Source of the DNA: Giardia muris
Taxonomy: Eukaryota; Fornicata; Diplomonadida; Hexamitidae
Assembly (NCBI GenBank): GCA_006247105.1
Contig: CM016925.1
Span: forward strand, 1,922,001-1,986,000
Direction: 5' to 3'
Length of the DNA stretch: 64,000 nucleotides
The notes beneath the pieces are model-generated. The model did no database searches. It had not been told where the DNA came from and saw only the letters and a list, made by a program, of their open reading frames with translations. This document shows positions 1-12,900 of this stretch, in pieces. Positions within the stretch are counted from its first letter, which is position 1; each line of letters begins with the position of its first letter. The position numbers were made by a program, and so were the translations under genes.

Positions 1-1
1 G

Positions 2-430
2 ACGTATCACGATTGGGAGGCTACCGTTGCTCGGATTGAGGAGAATCGTTCAACGCTTGAGTGTTCATCTCAACGGCTTGTTACGTTCACCCAAGAGCCG
101 AACTGTGGCATCTGTAATGCACCAATATCGGGAGCGACGAAGTCGAAGCTCATCCGGAACAACGTGATCATCTTTTTCTGTGGGCATGTGTTTCATGGAG
201 GTTGTCTTTTCACATACTTGGCAGATCGCTCACGGAAGCTAAAGAAATCGTACCAGGATCTCGAGGCACTTCGGCAGGCCGTTGAGGCGGGAACACAACC
301 GAAGCAGCGTTATACTACGGCGATCAGTCGGATTTGTACCCGTCTCCAAGAGAAGTGTCCTTTGTGCACGGCCGCTGGCCTTGATGACCTGGCCACTGAC
401 ATATGTACTGGAAAACCGTTGTTCGATTAA
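2..430 (+). CDS. C-terminal RING of a Vps18-like HOPS/CORVET subunit (partial at 5' end)
   Basis: The frame is open from the left edge to the TAA at 428-430, so only the C-terminal 142 residues are visible and the true start lies outside the window. A zinc-binding pattern is clear: CGIC, then FFCGHVFHGGC about 25 residues later, then a helical insert of about 55 residues, then KCPLC near the end, followed by a tail ending KPLFD. This spread-out RING, with cysteine pairs separated by a helical insert and a short tail after the last pair, resembles the C-terminus of Vps18 (Pep3), a tethering-complex subunit acting in vacuole and late-endosome fusion. Vps8 and other RING-type trafficking proteins are alternatives. 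The next gene starts 36 bp downstream on the same strand. Confidence 0.5.
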   Translation, partial: TYHDWEATVARIEENRSTLECSSQRLVTFTQEPNCGICNAPISGATKSKLIRNNVIIFFCGHVFHGGCLFTYLADRSRKLKKSYQDLEALRQAVEAGTQPKQRYTTAISRICTRLQEKCPLCTAAGLDDLATDICTGKPLFD

Positions 431-466
431 TCAGTAGGGGTAACTCACCCTCAAGTAAAAACTTTC

Positions 467-1129
467 ATGTCGGGCGTTATTCTTCTTTTCAATGGGTCAT
501 TCGATCCGGTCACAGTTGCACATATCCGCTCTGTGGAATACGCATACACCTGGCTTAAAGAACAAGGAATAGTGGTTAGGCATATCATCTTCAGTCCAGT
601 TCATGAGAAATATCCATATAAGACGCTAACGGCTGGGTCCAGACGTGCCGAAATGTTAGGGCTAGCCTTCCGATCATCCCCTCTTGCTTCTCTTATGATG
701 GTAGATACTTGGGAGATCGAGCATCCTGAAGGGTTCATGCCAACTTATCGCCTTATTGAGCATTTGAAAGAGAGGTATCAGTTACCAATATATATCGTGG
801 CAGGTACGGATCTTCTTCTTAACCAATGTGATGCTTCGGTTTGGCCAATCGAGAACCTGAAAAGGATGTATGCACATGTCACCTTCTTAATAGTTCCACG
901 CACAAGTAATGGAGCTAAATTCTCACAGGATGAGGTGATCTCTCGATTACATAAGTCCCCATTCATATCGGAATGCTTCGAGAAGGGTCGTATTATCTTT
1001 CTGCCCGAGGAGGTCTCCAACGTTTCAAGCACATGTGTTAGAAGCACTTCTGACCCCAAACAACTCTACACTTTGGTTCCTACAGCCGTTGCAGATTACA
1101 TCATTGAATATGGACTTTACTCGTATTAG
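467..1129 (+). CDS. NMNAT: Nicotinamide/nicotinate mononucleotide adenylyltransferase
   Basis: A 220-residue protein that should join NMN (or NaMN) to ATP to give NAD (or NaAD), the last or next-to-last step of NAD synthesis. The N-terminal nucleotidyl-transferase signature GSFDPVTVAHIR lies at residues 10-21; it is the (H/T)xGH-type ATP-binding loop, here with AH. A middle segment PTYRLIEHL precedes the strand IYIVAGTD, and the C-terminal phosphate-binding motif SSTCVRS corresponds to the ISSTxxR motif of the family. Length is normal for a minimal NMNAT and no targeting sequence is visible. The ATG at 467 follows an A-rich stretch (AAGTAAAAACTTTC), as at other genes in this window. Confidence 0.88.
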   Translation: MSGVILLFNGSFDPVTVAHIRSVEYAYTWLKEQGIVVRHIIFSPVHEKYPYKTLTAGSRRAEMLGLAFRSSPLASLMMVDTWEIEHPEGFMPTYRLIEHLKERYQLPIYIVAGTDLLLNQCDASVWPIENLKRMYAHVTFLIVPRTSNGAKFSQDEVISRLHKSPFISECFEKGRIIFLPEEVSNVSSTCVRSTSDPKQLYTLVPTAVADYIIEYGLYSY

Positions 1130-1578
1130 ACCACTTAAAGTCTTAGTTGCTCGTATACATATGGGATGGCCCCTATAATCATTACTATCTATGAACTGGC
1201 TCAAGACTTAACAGTGATAGGAAGATACATCCAAGTTCGTATTTCTCTTCAAGATGTAATAGCATCAACACAGAGAACTCAGTAAAGATGAATCCCCCGC
1301 TTTTCTTAGGCCCCTTAGAAAAAGAGAGGAAGAAAGAATTCAATCGACCTTTGTTAAAACCGATAAGGTAAGCGCTCATATCACGCAGCTAGAACAAAAC
1401 ATTTCGGAATACTATACCCACCTCCTATCTACACTGCCTTTCATATCATTTCAACAAATAGGTATGACCTTCCTCATCCTTGTTTCTGTCATGCCGTCGT
1501 AAGAAAACGCATTGAGACATATTCACGTCACTGAACAGCTTAAGGAGAGAGAGGGGAGAGAAAGGGAATTAAAGGGGG
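1130..1578. other. Intergenic region between convergent genes
   Basis: About 450 bp between the NMNAT stop and the stop of the minus-strand membrane-protein gene. It contains purine-rich stretches (GAGAGAGAGGGGAGAG near 1545-1560) but no convincing gene, RNA or repeat. It is unusually long for this window, where most gaps are under 70 bp. Confidence 0.5.
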
Positions 1579-3396
1579 TCACTCTTCGTGAGGGTCACGG
1601 ATGCATTCCATATCCTTCGGGCGACGTGGTTCGCGTGCTAAGAGACAAAGGGGGCGGATACAACGGTGGTTGTCGGAGAGAGGCCGTTGCTTCCCATACT
1701 TCCCCGTGATCATCCCACCAATACGTGAAAGAGCCCAATCTAGGGTCCACATGTTATTGATGGAATCTGAGGCGCTAGTGAAGAACCAGTAATTAAGGAG
1801 GATCAAGGGGATGATGGAGAGTACAACGGCTGCACTGGTTTCTTTCTGTCCAATAATGTTCGGGAAGAAACGGCTAGGGACGAACTTCACCAGCATATCG
1901 ATCCATATCTGAAGGACGAAGAGGTTGAGGGAGACGGTACTAAAACGCAGAATGAAGTTGACCCTCTGAGTCCGTACACAGCAGTCCCGAACCGTCCCAC
2001 CCTCGAACATCATGATGAACCAATACATGATGAAAAGGTTGATGCCTGTGATCAGCATCATCTCTGCCGGAGGCATACAATAGCCATCAAGACGAAGAGA
2101 ACCATCCATACCTTTGAACGCATGCCCTTGGACAATGAGTGAAATGAGTCCGCTCAAGAACATTCCACTAGCCATAAGCCCCCCGATGATGAGGAAGAGC
2201 TTCCTATATGTAGGGTCTGCGTATGGAAGGTCCGAGTAACGCTTTCGTGCTATCTCGAGATCCGTCCCATTAGCCGCGACTGGAGCATCGTTTGTTCGCT
2301 TTTGATTGTACTCCTTCTTACTATAATATGCTCCAAGAAGTAGAAGACCAAAACTAAAGCCAACAAGCGTCGCACCATAATATGGGAAGAAAGGATAGTA
2401 CTGTCCACCTAAAGCGACAATGAATAGTGCCTTCACGTAACTAGAACTATCCTTGATCCCGACAATCTCCTGATCATCAATGAAACAGAGTTCTGGACCG
2501 GTCACGCCAAGATGTTTCCCAAGAGAGCTTTGTACGGCCGATTCTGGCAGAATAAAGCAAAGGGACAGAACATAGAAGAGAACAGACGCGGTGAAACACG
2601 TGTACATGTATGGCTTCGCCGAAAACATGATCGGAGGAGGTCCACTTCGACTATCATCTATACTTCCCCGTATATCCATTTGTGTTGATTTGCCATATAT
2701 TAATGCCTGTTCAGTCCCCGTATCACCCTTGAGGGAGACGGTATCCGGACATGGCATTGACGATATACGGGAAATATTCGTTGGATTGGGGCGCGTTGTT
2801 GGGAAGAAATGAGATAGAATGGCCCAACATGCGAGAAAGAGAGGTGGGAAGAGAAGGGAGTCTGCAACCATACTGAATGCGAAATAAGACATGGGAGACG
2901 CAAACGGGAATGCTACCTTATAGATGGGGGTACGATAATCAAAGTTCCAGGTAGGGATGTATATCTGCCAGAGCCCAATCGAATAACAATAGGCAATATC
3001 CAACCCCCATAGGAGGAAGAACATGAGAAGGCCACGGGCAAAGCCAATAAAGTACCAACTGATGAAGGAACGATGAGACTCCCTAATCGAGATGATGGCT
3101 TGGCCTCCAAGAAAGCTAAATGCTGCGCCTGAAATAATGGCGAAAAAGCCTCTAAGTGGAGCAAAAAGGAGCAAAGGAATCAGCAGTATCGCCTGAATGT
3201 ACTTCAGCCAGTGATCAAACGTCAAGATACTCTCTACGGTGGTCATGTTAAAGATGCTATGAACCATGACCATTCCTAGGATCGCGATACCTCGTGCAAA
3301 GTCGAGCGATACTATTCTACTTACCCCGTGGTCGAGGTCGACGATCAATGGCCAGAAGTTCTGCCTCCAGAACCCTTTCCAGCCACTCTGTGGCAT
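1579..3396 (-). CDS. Multi-pass membrane protein, acyltransferase-like (HGSNAT/DUF1624 type)
   Basis: A 605-residue protein with roughly ten hydrophobic segments. Near the N-terminus, residues 26-47 carry RIVSLDFARG followed by a helix containing MVMVH. An R-x-x-SLDxxRG segment leading into a first helix that ends in a histidine is typical of membrane acyltransferases of the HGSNAT/DUF1624 and acyltransferase-3 groups, which move acyl groups across a membrane. A hydrophilic loop of about 70 residues at 205-275 and a basic, low-complexity C-terminus lie outside the membrane. The exact substrate cannot be read from sequence. The ATG at 3394-3396 is preceded by a short A-rich tract (TGAAAAATG). 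The family call rests on the first motif only; the membrane nature is certain. Confidence 0.55.
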   Translation of the reverse strand: MPQSGWKGFWRQNFWPLIVDLDHGVSRIVSLDFARGIAILGMVMVHSIFNMTTVESILTFDHWLKYIQAILLIPLLLFAPLRGFFAIISGAAFSFLGGQAIISIRESHRSFISWYFIGFARGLLMFFLLWGLDIAYCYSIGLWQIYIPTWNFDYRTPIYKVAFPFASPMSYFAFSMVADSLLFPPLFLACWAILSHFFPTTRPNPTNISRISSMPCPDTVSLKGDTGTEQALIYGKSTQMDIRGSIDDSRSGPPPIMFSAKPYMYTCFTASVLFYVLSLCFILPESAVQSSLGKHLGVTGPELCFIDDQEIVGIKDSSSYVKALFIVALGGQYYPFFPYYGATLVGFSFGLLLLGAYYSKKEYNQKRTNDAPVAANGTDLEIARKRYSDLPYADPTYRKLFLIIGGLMASGMFLSGLISLIVQGHAFKGMDGSLRLDGYCMPPAEMMLITGINLFIMYWFIMMFEGGTVRDCCVRTQRVNFILRFSTVSLNLFVLQIWIDMLVKFVPSRFFPNIIGQKETSAAVVLSIIPLILLNYWFFTSASDSINNMWTLDWALSRIGGMITGKYGKQRPLSDNHRCIRPLCLLAREPRRPKDMECIRDPHEE

Positions 3397-3412
3397 TTTT
3401 CATCTCACTTTG

Positions 3413-3913
3413 ATGCCCTATTCGAGATCTCCACCCTCGACGACGAGAGATCAAATGGCTCAAATCCGAGGCCTTGGGAACTGTGGGATCTCACTCCTAA
3501 CGGACCAACGAGTCCAACTCTTCCATGACGTCGGTTATGGTTCATCTCTTCTAACTCCAACGGAACTGGAGGAGATCGAGAACATGCGCCTTCAGACCCA
3601 TGCAACTAAGATCCGGGCCCTTGAGCATGCTCAGAAGCTTCAGCGCCAAGCCACACGTCCTCATGATTCCGTTCTATCTTCTCGTCTCTGTTCATGTACG
3701 CATTACTTCAGTTCCGATGAGAATAGGATCTTCGAAAGTGCGGTCCAAAGCGCCGGATCCTTACGACAGGTTAGTAGGAGCGTTGGGGTTCGTTCATCAA
3801 CGACACCGACTCATACCCCAACCCGGCGGTTAAATATGAGCGCTTCACTCACTATCATAAGCTACCCACCTACACCGTCATCTTCAGTGTCAACGAAGAG
3901 GTCTGCATACTGA
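3413..3913 (+). CDS. Doubtful small gene in a 465-bp gap, possibly frameshifted or spliced
   Basis: This frame encodes 166 residues from an ATG at 3413, only 16 bp from the divergent ATG of the membrane-protein gene, which is the spacing seen at other divergent pairs here. The middle (TPTELEEIENMRL, then a basic helical stretch) looks protein-like, but the last third is Ser/Thr/Pro-rich and unconvincing. Two other plus-strand frames contain protein-like stretches: DALFEISTLDDERS at about 3412-3455, and after 3800 a segment with PNPAVKYERF. The real product may need a frame change. The 3' end overlaps the last codons of the giant minus-strand gene. No family recognised; it may also be non-coding. 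Confidence 0.28.
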   Translation: MPYSRSPPSTTRDQMAQIRGLGNCGISLLTDQRVQLFHDVGYGSSLLTPTELEEIENMRLQTHATKIRALEHAQKLQRQATRPHDSVLSSRLCSCTHYFSSDENRIFESAVQSAGSLRQVSRSVGVRSSTTPTHTPTRRLNMSASLTIISYPPTPSSSVSTKRSAY

Positions 3914-6900
3914 CGCGTGAGGATTGTGACGATTCCCATATCGCACTTCGAGACTATCGAATCGAGAAGCAGTATCGCCTTATTTAGATAACTCTTGCTC
4001 TGTAGCGAGTTCTGTAGGACATACTCCAGGATTCCATTCCCCTTTCCCAGGACGTCAAGACTAGGGAAGAGACTGCTAATGTTTGGAATATCTAGGCGCC
4101 CACAGACGAAGAGCGTGCTTGACAACTCCTGGAGCTTGACATATTCGTCTAGTGTCACGACAGGTGTTGGAGGGCGGATGAGTTCCACCTTCTCCTGCTC
4201 AAGTACAGCATCTTCCTTCTGGTGTGAATTAGTACCTTCACCCTCAAGAAAGCGCAAGGTAGTTTCCGAACAGGATTGTCCCTCGGCCTTCTTCAAACTT
4301 TGGCGAGCTTGTTGTTGATCGCTCTTCACGGAGCGTCGAAAGCTAAGGATATCACTAATCATACTGTTAATGGTCGATATCGTCGTTAGAAGCTGCTGCC
4401 CATGCCTTACAGGACTGAGTCGTGGCTCGGCAGTCCCTGTGCTTGTTAAAAGGAGCAGGTCAAGGTCTCTCCGCTTCATCACGACGCACTTTGTCGTACA
4501 CTCAATGGTCCAGCTGGATCTTCCCATGGCCAATGCCGACTTGACGTCAAAACACTCTTCAGGAGCGTCAAGATTTAGGTACTTATGATAACGATCGTTA
4601 AAGACATAATATGAACTGCTATCCTTTCCGTGCGCATGCTCGGAACGTAACAGTTGTGATACCGACTTCTCTTCCGTATTATCCTTCCGTTCTCCATATC
4701 CAATCGTTAGCTTCTCCAGACTAACACGTAACGCAGTCTTAGGGACAGTTCTAGCAGCTCTCGAGCCTGTCAATTCGGATACGGGGGTTCCATACACAAC
4801 TGAAGCAGGACCAACGCGAGGCAACGTTTCCTGCTGTTGCAGCTGGATTGGGATCGACTCCAGGCGGTACCAGGGATATATCGGAAATGTATCTCTCTCG
4901 TTGGCCTGCTCATGCTTGATTATGGCTTGAAGGTCCGCCTTTTGGAGCTGGGTCATACAATGAGTGGCATCAAGTAGAGACATTCGGAAAAGCGAGACGG
5001 TTATTTGACTAACGTGGACCGTCAACTTCACATTCAAGGGGACGGCGAGGACAATCAGGTAGAGGCTGCTACTAAGGTTGCAGATGTCAGAAGGAGGGGT
5101 GAGCTTCTTCGAAAAGAGCCCTTGCGCCATCGGGGAACGGAAAATAGGCATGGAGGGTGCCCGCTTTGCAGCACCCTTATTAAGCCCGCGGCTTAGATAT
5201 GGAATGTATTGCTGGGGGACGTTTGCCGCCCCTACCGACGCAAGGTACTGCTGAATGACCGTCATCCCCGAGATCCAAGTGTCATGAAGCGTTGAGAAGT
5301 TCATCTGTATAGCTCGATATGTCGAGGTTATCGCACGTAATCCGACGTAGCACCTTGTAGGTTTATCTAATCGGAGTGAGAAGCGCGTCTCTCCACTATC
5401 AAGATCGGTCACAAGATGCCCTTGAGACGTTAACGAGTGCTCGGTAGAAAACTTGAGTTCCAGGCCTTCCATGGCGATTGAGGCAACCTCCATGTCCTCG
5501 AACGCGCGGAGCTGCAGGTTATCAATGCAAGCCTTTCCCTTGGCTGACAGGCGGTATCTTCTTCCAATCCGAGCACATGAGTAATCCTGGAGCAATAACT
5601 TGATGTTCTCAACTTGGATCTTATATGCAATGGATTGCGCATACTTCAAGCTGATATTAGAGATCACTAGAAGACCATTATGGCATCTCCCAAGCTTACT
5701 TAGACGGAACTCAATAGGTCGAGTTGGGTTGGCTAGTGAAAGGTCCAAGATCGGCACGAAACTCTTCTGTTTGACGTTAATAACGGCTGCCAATTGAAGG
5801 ATGATACGGAACTGTCGGTCTGAGAGCGCTTCCAAACCGCCGTTATCGTCGGTAGAAACCTGTGCATTATAGATAGGGTGCTCCTGATTATTCGCGTCCA
5901 TCTCATCGAGATCGATGCAGTAGGCGAGTGTTGCACGCTTCTGGGTGCTTTGTACGCTCAGCCCCGGCTCCGATAGCCCCGACGTATCTGGGTTGCTGTC
6001 TTGGGAGCGTCCATGACGTGATCGACTCCTTCGATCAACCATTGGGCGGATCATCATTTGTTGCATAAGGGCGGAGGCTTTTCGGCTATGTGTGCGCTTA
6101 TGTTTCGAGTTAGCAGTAGAACCCTTCCGTTGGGCGAGTTGCCTCCGTTCTTGCGCCAAATATAACTGAGAAATCGCTGGGAATGAGAAGTATCCGGCGT
6201 TCTGAAGGGCAATATCACATTTCAACAGCCGTAGGCTGAACTTGAAGTTACCACTCGACCAAGTCGTTGTATGACGTCCCAGTTCGTTCTGATGAAGAGG
6301 AGTAGTTTGATCTGACTCAGGCTCGAGTAAGACCTTCTTGAACGCGACGATCCCAAAGAGCTTGTCCGCGTTGTGTAACCAAACTGTGAAGAGCGTGCTA
6401 AGATACTCTGTGCTGTCTATGGCCATCTCTCCCATCAACGAATTGATGGTGATGCTAGTTTCGAAGGCCGATGCGGAGTTTGCAACTGGTATTGTCGAGA
6501 TGTCAATAATGATGTCTTCCACACCGAGACGTACTGGATATGCCTTTTCCGGGGTCTGAGAGGAATAAAGGTTAAACATGGGATGTACCATTTGAATCTG
6601 GTATGGGATCAAAGATGCAGTAAGCCCTTGCATCGATAACTTGACCTTTGCATCCCGACCAGTTACACTCTGGACCAGAATTGCGGATAACTCCATGGGG
6701 AGAAGAGATACCTTCAAGAAGGAGAGTAAGTGTAAATTCGAGGAAAACATTTCATTCCCGGACTCCGGGGCGTTACTCTCAATAGTATCTTTGATAGCTG
6801 TAATGTGCTGCTTCATTAAGGAGTCTATGACAACGCTTTGTCTTGCCATACTGAGGGTAAAAGAAAGAGTACTTGTATCGCGTAAGACACCCTTTAGAAT

Positions 6901-9900
6901 GTTCATGGATCGAATATCTCGAGCTACAGGCCAATAGATCCAGTCAACCTTCTTCCCTTGTAACAAAAGCCCAACGACTCTTCTAGTCAACGCGGTCACC
7001 TCTAGTATCTCTCCAGTAAGAATATCTTGATATTCAGTTGAGGTTTGCTCATGTATTGAGGTGTAAAGCTCCTCGATGACGCCGAAACACATCTTCAATA
7101 CGAGGTTCACGATACGGAAAAGCTCTGGTGGAAGAATGGTGACATGTTCCTTGATAGTAAGTGTAATAGTAGCCTCCGTATGATTGGCGGGTTTCAGATA
7201 TACCTTCATCTTCTGATCTAGAGACAAAATCCCTGCAGTAAGACAAGGGGCCAACAGTTCCTGATCTCTATAGTGCGATAGCTGTCTCTCCGGCTTTCGG
7301 CGCATCTCCAAGTGCATTAGGAGATGAGGCATGAGTATAGCCAACGAGGGGTCCAGGCAACGATCCTCCCGCGACATCTCGCTATGGCTGATGTGTGCTG
7401 CTGGACCATATTTGGAAGTCCCTCCTTCCATGGAGAGGCTTCCCGGGCTAGCAGCATAGTTGTCCTGGAACGTGAGGCGTGATGCTAATCGATAGCGCTC
7501 GAATTGGTCTACAAGCGTGGGGGCCGAGATTGTTTCATCAACCGCCAGGGTGTTGTTATAGAAGGCTTGAAGTTGCAAGTCGGTAACGGCCTCGCCTTGT
7601 AGGTATGCAATGACCGCCGAATACTCATAGACTTGAATCCCACATCGGTCAATATCAATACTTAAACAGAGCTGCACCTCAGGGCTATCTAAAAGCGCGA
7701 GTCTATTGAGGAACTTGCTAACATCTCCTTTGAGAACAGGTAAAGGACTATCCTGTGTAGTATCAACCTGTTGATAAAGAGATGTATCAGTGAAGTATGG
7801 TATGACCGCAAAAGTGACTCGGAGAACGAAAGGTATTACCATCTCGTTGAGCTTGACCAGCGCCTGTTTGATCTGTATCATGCTGCTGATTTCATGTATC
7901 GGGATTGTACTATTTTCTTGCAAACTTGACTTCCCTGTCGCCGTTAATGCACAACTAAACTCTATTGCGTTCCCAGTTGGAATGCTGCACAGTTGCGCGA
8001 GATAGTTGCGAACCTGTTTGAAAGGAGTCTCCGCAGTGACCTTCAAGGTTGGAGTATTGGACGAAAGTATGAAAGGTTGTAATGAAGTGGTGAGATTACT
8101 TAAAGAGAAGCTCCACTCCACGGCATCTCTCAGGGAAACGGTTCCAGACGCGACAGCGGTTGTATCTCGCAAGGCGAGTTCAATACTCTGGTCACCATGA
8201 AAAGCACAGTTGACGATCTCTACCTTAAAGGAATAATCCATCTTTAAGTACTTTGTCGGCAGCCGAGGACTACGGACTGGAGGTGGTCCAGAATAATAGC
8301 GCTTGGTAAGGGCATAATGCTTCCACCACACCGAGATGAACCACGCGGTGCGATAGGCATGCATGAACACGAGCGGGTGCACGAGAAATCGAGCATCCTT
8401 TAGATAGCCATTGATGGAAAGGTCCCGTGTTCGTCGATACTTGATATCAACCTCTATCCCAAGATAAGAGTGTAAAGACACCTCCGTGCATGTTGTTCTC
8501 GGCTCAGCAACAGCCTTCACAAAGCCCAAGTTATTCTCCGCCATGTAGACCAGAAAGTCTGTACAGCTATCGGTGTAGAGCTTATTCCGTTCCCAAGTGT
8601 AGATCATGAAGGACATATGTGGTAACTTAAGAGTAAGTTGATAGATATATTCTGCTAATGATGGGAACAGCTTGACCTCTAGAATACCGTTGGAAACGGT
8701 GATTCTGTACGCCTCCTTAGCACTTAAGAAGACGACGCTTGTAGGCTCCAAGTTTAATGACAGGTCTAAGGGAGTGGTACCCACATCACCACCTGGCATT
8801 GGAATCCTTTTAGTAGTCTTACGTTTTGAATGCTGAAGATGCATACCATGGAGCTCAAGGGTCTTTTGGACATCCTCACGAAGCTTCTGGAAGACGGCTT
8901 GAACAAGGAGATAGAGTTCAACAGAGAGAACGTTAATGGAGCTGCTGATCGTTAAGGAAAGCTTCCGCAAATACGCCTTGTCAAGCAGAAGTTCTAAACC
9001 CAGGACGGGAAGACTGATTGCATGTACGGCGTCTTGGTTGGTATAATTGCAACGGAGGTCAATGCGGATCGCATCCAACATGATGGATCCTGTGTAAGTC
9101 GCAGCCATTAAGCTCTTCGAAGAGATCGAGTCGATGATATTCTTGTTCATGTACTGCTTCGGTGCATTATTCTGTGTATTCCGAAATTCATTGCGCGATA
9201 GACGCTCCTGACGTGGAGACGTGCGAATATCCAGGGACCCACGCCCCTCAGGTGAGGAGGACATGTGTGTTATCCGCTGTCCTGCTCGTCCAAGTTCTTC
9301 TTGTGGAAGGATCCCAGGAAGACCGAAATCAAAGGTAATGCCTTTAAGGGCCGCAAGTACGTTGACGAGACGCGGCATATCGATATTGATGCGAATATCG
9401 GTGATCAGAACGACGGCACAGAGTGCATTACAGGTTCTAGTGCGCTGGAGGATGGTTCCATAGCTACCACGCTCCATGGTTCCATATAAAGAACGCATAT
9501 GAGTCGAACTGATGGTATCGCTATCGTTACTGGAGCCATCAGTGTTACATGTGAGATCGCTGATGACGGCTGGCTGCGATCTGACGCAAAGGCGTTTAAA
9601 GTCTGCGGAGTCCAATAAGAAAAAGAATGGAAGATAGAGGTCATTAGGGCAAGAGAGAATCGTCTTATATTCGTCACGTAGCTCATTAAGAGCAGTGAAG
9701 CCGAGAAGGAGGAGTACAAGGAGCGTGATCGCTATGCGCTGAGAGTTAAAGATCTGGATCGCGATTCCATCAAAGTTGAGGTAAATATCATGAACGAATG
9801 CGTATCTCCAAGCCTTAATTCCCAGTCTCTGACGGTAACCCCGCAAAGAGTATTCTATGTGGAGGAGCTTCACGTTTCCGATATTCGAGCGTTCCTTTAG

Positions 9901-12900
9901 TCCAATTTGTTGGTCAATCATCTGCTCTGTTTGCGAGGAGAGAAGAGTCTCAATGGTAATACTCTGAATCATAATGACCGTGTTGACGCGTAACGGGCCA
10001 TCGGACGCAAAGCCCGCTCCATCACCTTCAAGCTGGAAGAGTGGGCATGTGACCGTGACGACAGGCTCCGATGTCTTTTGAATTCCGAACGCAAGAGTGT
10101 TATCTGATAATTCAACGAGCACGGTAAATATCTTGTAGGATGCGATGGATGTCAAGATTCCGACTCGTACACGCCTGGAACTGCTCGACTCATCGATCCC
10201 GACGGGGTTTAACGTGTTGGCGCTCTGAGAGTGGCTATCACCATTATCTTGGCTCTCACCATCGATGGAAGAACGATGAGATTGGAAGAATGAGTAGGGC
10301 CCGGAAGGTAGTTGGTTTGAAGAACGGAAGGCTCGACGCTGTCCAGTAGCAGGACTCAAAGACTGTTCGGTCCTGACCTGTAACGCACAGCGTATGAGGT
10401 GGTTGATGATCGTCAAGGGCTTTGCCCATGATTGTTCCATCCCGAAGAGGAACTGTTCATCGAATAGGTACTGCGTTGCGATGAGTTGGAGATAGCGGAG
10501 GTTCATGGCAAGAAAACTGGTATCCCGGTGCACCGCCTCGAGAAACGCGAGGCTCGAGAGCGAAAAGCTTAAACGGAGCGAATTGTGGCGAATCTTCATG
10601 GTTATTTTCTCGACAGCATCGATGCTAATCGAGAACCCAGTGATCTCAAAGAGCATCGAGGATTCTGACGCGCTATCGGCTGAAGTTGTAATGCCCCGTC
10701 GCAAGTAGCACGTATCCGCATCGACCCAGAAGGATAACTTCTTGTGCAAGATCAGGCTGATTGCAAAGCTCCCTTTGCTTGGCGAAACACCATTAGTACG
10801 AGCCATTTCCTCGGCAACCAGTTCTTGCTGTAGGGGGGCCACCTGCTTCATAACTCTACGGCTTGATGCGATGTCAATATAACGCTGAAAGATAGCCGGG
10901 TTTTCAAGGGTGGATTCCGGATATGGGAATTGGACATACTGAATAAGGCGGTCGACCTGGCTGGAACGAGAGACCGCGTTCATTCTACGATCTACATCGG
11001 TTAGAATTGCCGTCAATAGGCCAAGGTAATTATATGTGGGTAATGGCTTATAGAGTCCCATCGTAAAGACAAGTGTCGGCTCTGTTTTTGTGTAATCTTT
11101 TGCCGGTTTCAGCCGTACATCAGTTGGAGACTGGGAGGTGAACTTCTCAACACAGTTCTGACAAAATTGGGTATATTCTTGCTGTGGATCCGATGCTGCC
11201 ATGATGTGATGAACCTTGTCCCAAAGCCTATAAATGGAAGAGCCAAAGACGTTCTCGGCCAGGATACGCAGGTTTGCAGCCTTGTCGGAATCAGCATTGG
11301 AGAGCGGATGCCAGACAAGTGCCGGGCGATAACATAACTCCGTGATCAATAGATGCCGAGAAAGCTTGTCAGCGTTCTGTCCACGCTTCAGATACCGCAC
11401 CCCTCGAAGAAGGGCGTCTACAAAACGGATGGTAAGTATGGTGGTGGAATGCGCAAGGATGGCCGGGATGAGAAAGCTCATGGAGTTCAGCTCGAAATGG
11501 ATTCGCTGCTTGTAATGCTCGATGGGTGGCTTCCGAGACGCGAAGGTGGTCGTACGACGCGATCGATGGGCATTGATGAGAGTGGTCTCACGCCCAAGCT
11601 GGATACTGATGTCATTACTTGCCAGGACGCATGATTGGTTGATATACCCGTGCATAGATTCGAGAGTGAGGGTGAAGGCATTCCCTAGAATACTTGCGAC
11701 TCGATTGTAGTTATTCTGGGGACAAAGCCGCCCTGGAAGCCCAGCAAATTGTTGATATGCTTGATCATTGAAGCAATGGATACAGCGCGTGAAGCTAAGA
11801 GCAAGCTTCAAGGCATTAAGAGAGAGGGTCACCTCCGTGGCCATGCAATCAGATAGGAAGCGTACATTCATCGAGGCCAAGGCAACCGATAAGGAGACTG
11901 TTCCGCGAGGGACGAGCTTATAATGCTCCACCATAGGGTTCAAGCAGGTGAGAGTCGCAATATAGTACTCTCCAAGCGTGCGTTCCAATTGAGAGACGAG
12001 CTTCGTACTTTCCAGTCCATAGCTATGGATTCGACAGTTGCTGAGCTGTATTGATAGGTCGTGGATATAATTAAGGTTTTCATATATCATCCATCGCCGA
12101 TCAGTGACGGACTCTCCATCCGCTCCTTCGGGGTTATCCTGCAGTAAGGAATAGAAGTAAGTGATATCCATATCCGACTTATCTGCCAAGAGTCGGTTAC
12201 GGAAGAGAGTTCGGAGGCGATTCAAGTACAACTGCCGTATCGCGCGCTCGCAACGATATATCTGACCAGTTATCAGCTGCCGTTCGCTCTTCGTGGCGGA
12301 TATAAACGTAAAAGCGTCGTCGATCGTTCGAAAAGGCTCAGTACTGAGGTGAGAGAGTAATACGATGATTCCATACAAAGATTCTGGCTTCATGACAATG
12401 TCTATGGGCTGAATCTCAACTATAAGGGTGGTCGTGAGGGGCTCTAGGTGTGGATTTGTACTCGATAAAGGCAACTCATCAGGAGAACGTATCAAGGGGA
12501 CTTCCGCTACTTGTTTTGGAGCATAAATGACCTCACAGTCCTCGGAATAACACTTCAGAATCTGGGCTTGCGGTTGTGCCATAGCAGTATTTGCAATTAT
12601 GTAGAAGTAACCGTAACGCTTATCAATAATATCGAAGGTGGGATTCCGTTCAGAAAGAAGGGGAATTGCACTACTATTTGGCGAAATTAGACGCTCACAA
12701 GCAATGCGTGGTCGTTCCTTAAAGGCCTTAAATGATGGGAAGACGGCTGGACCTGTAGAAGTCGCCGCCGCGCCCATCTCCAAAACGCTTCCTGAACAAA
12801 GAATGGTATCATCATCCGTGACAATGGTATTCGTCTCACTCGAATAGAAAGTTTGACTCGACTCTGGCAATGAAGAAAGGGTCGAGTCGACGGCTGAGAG

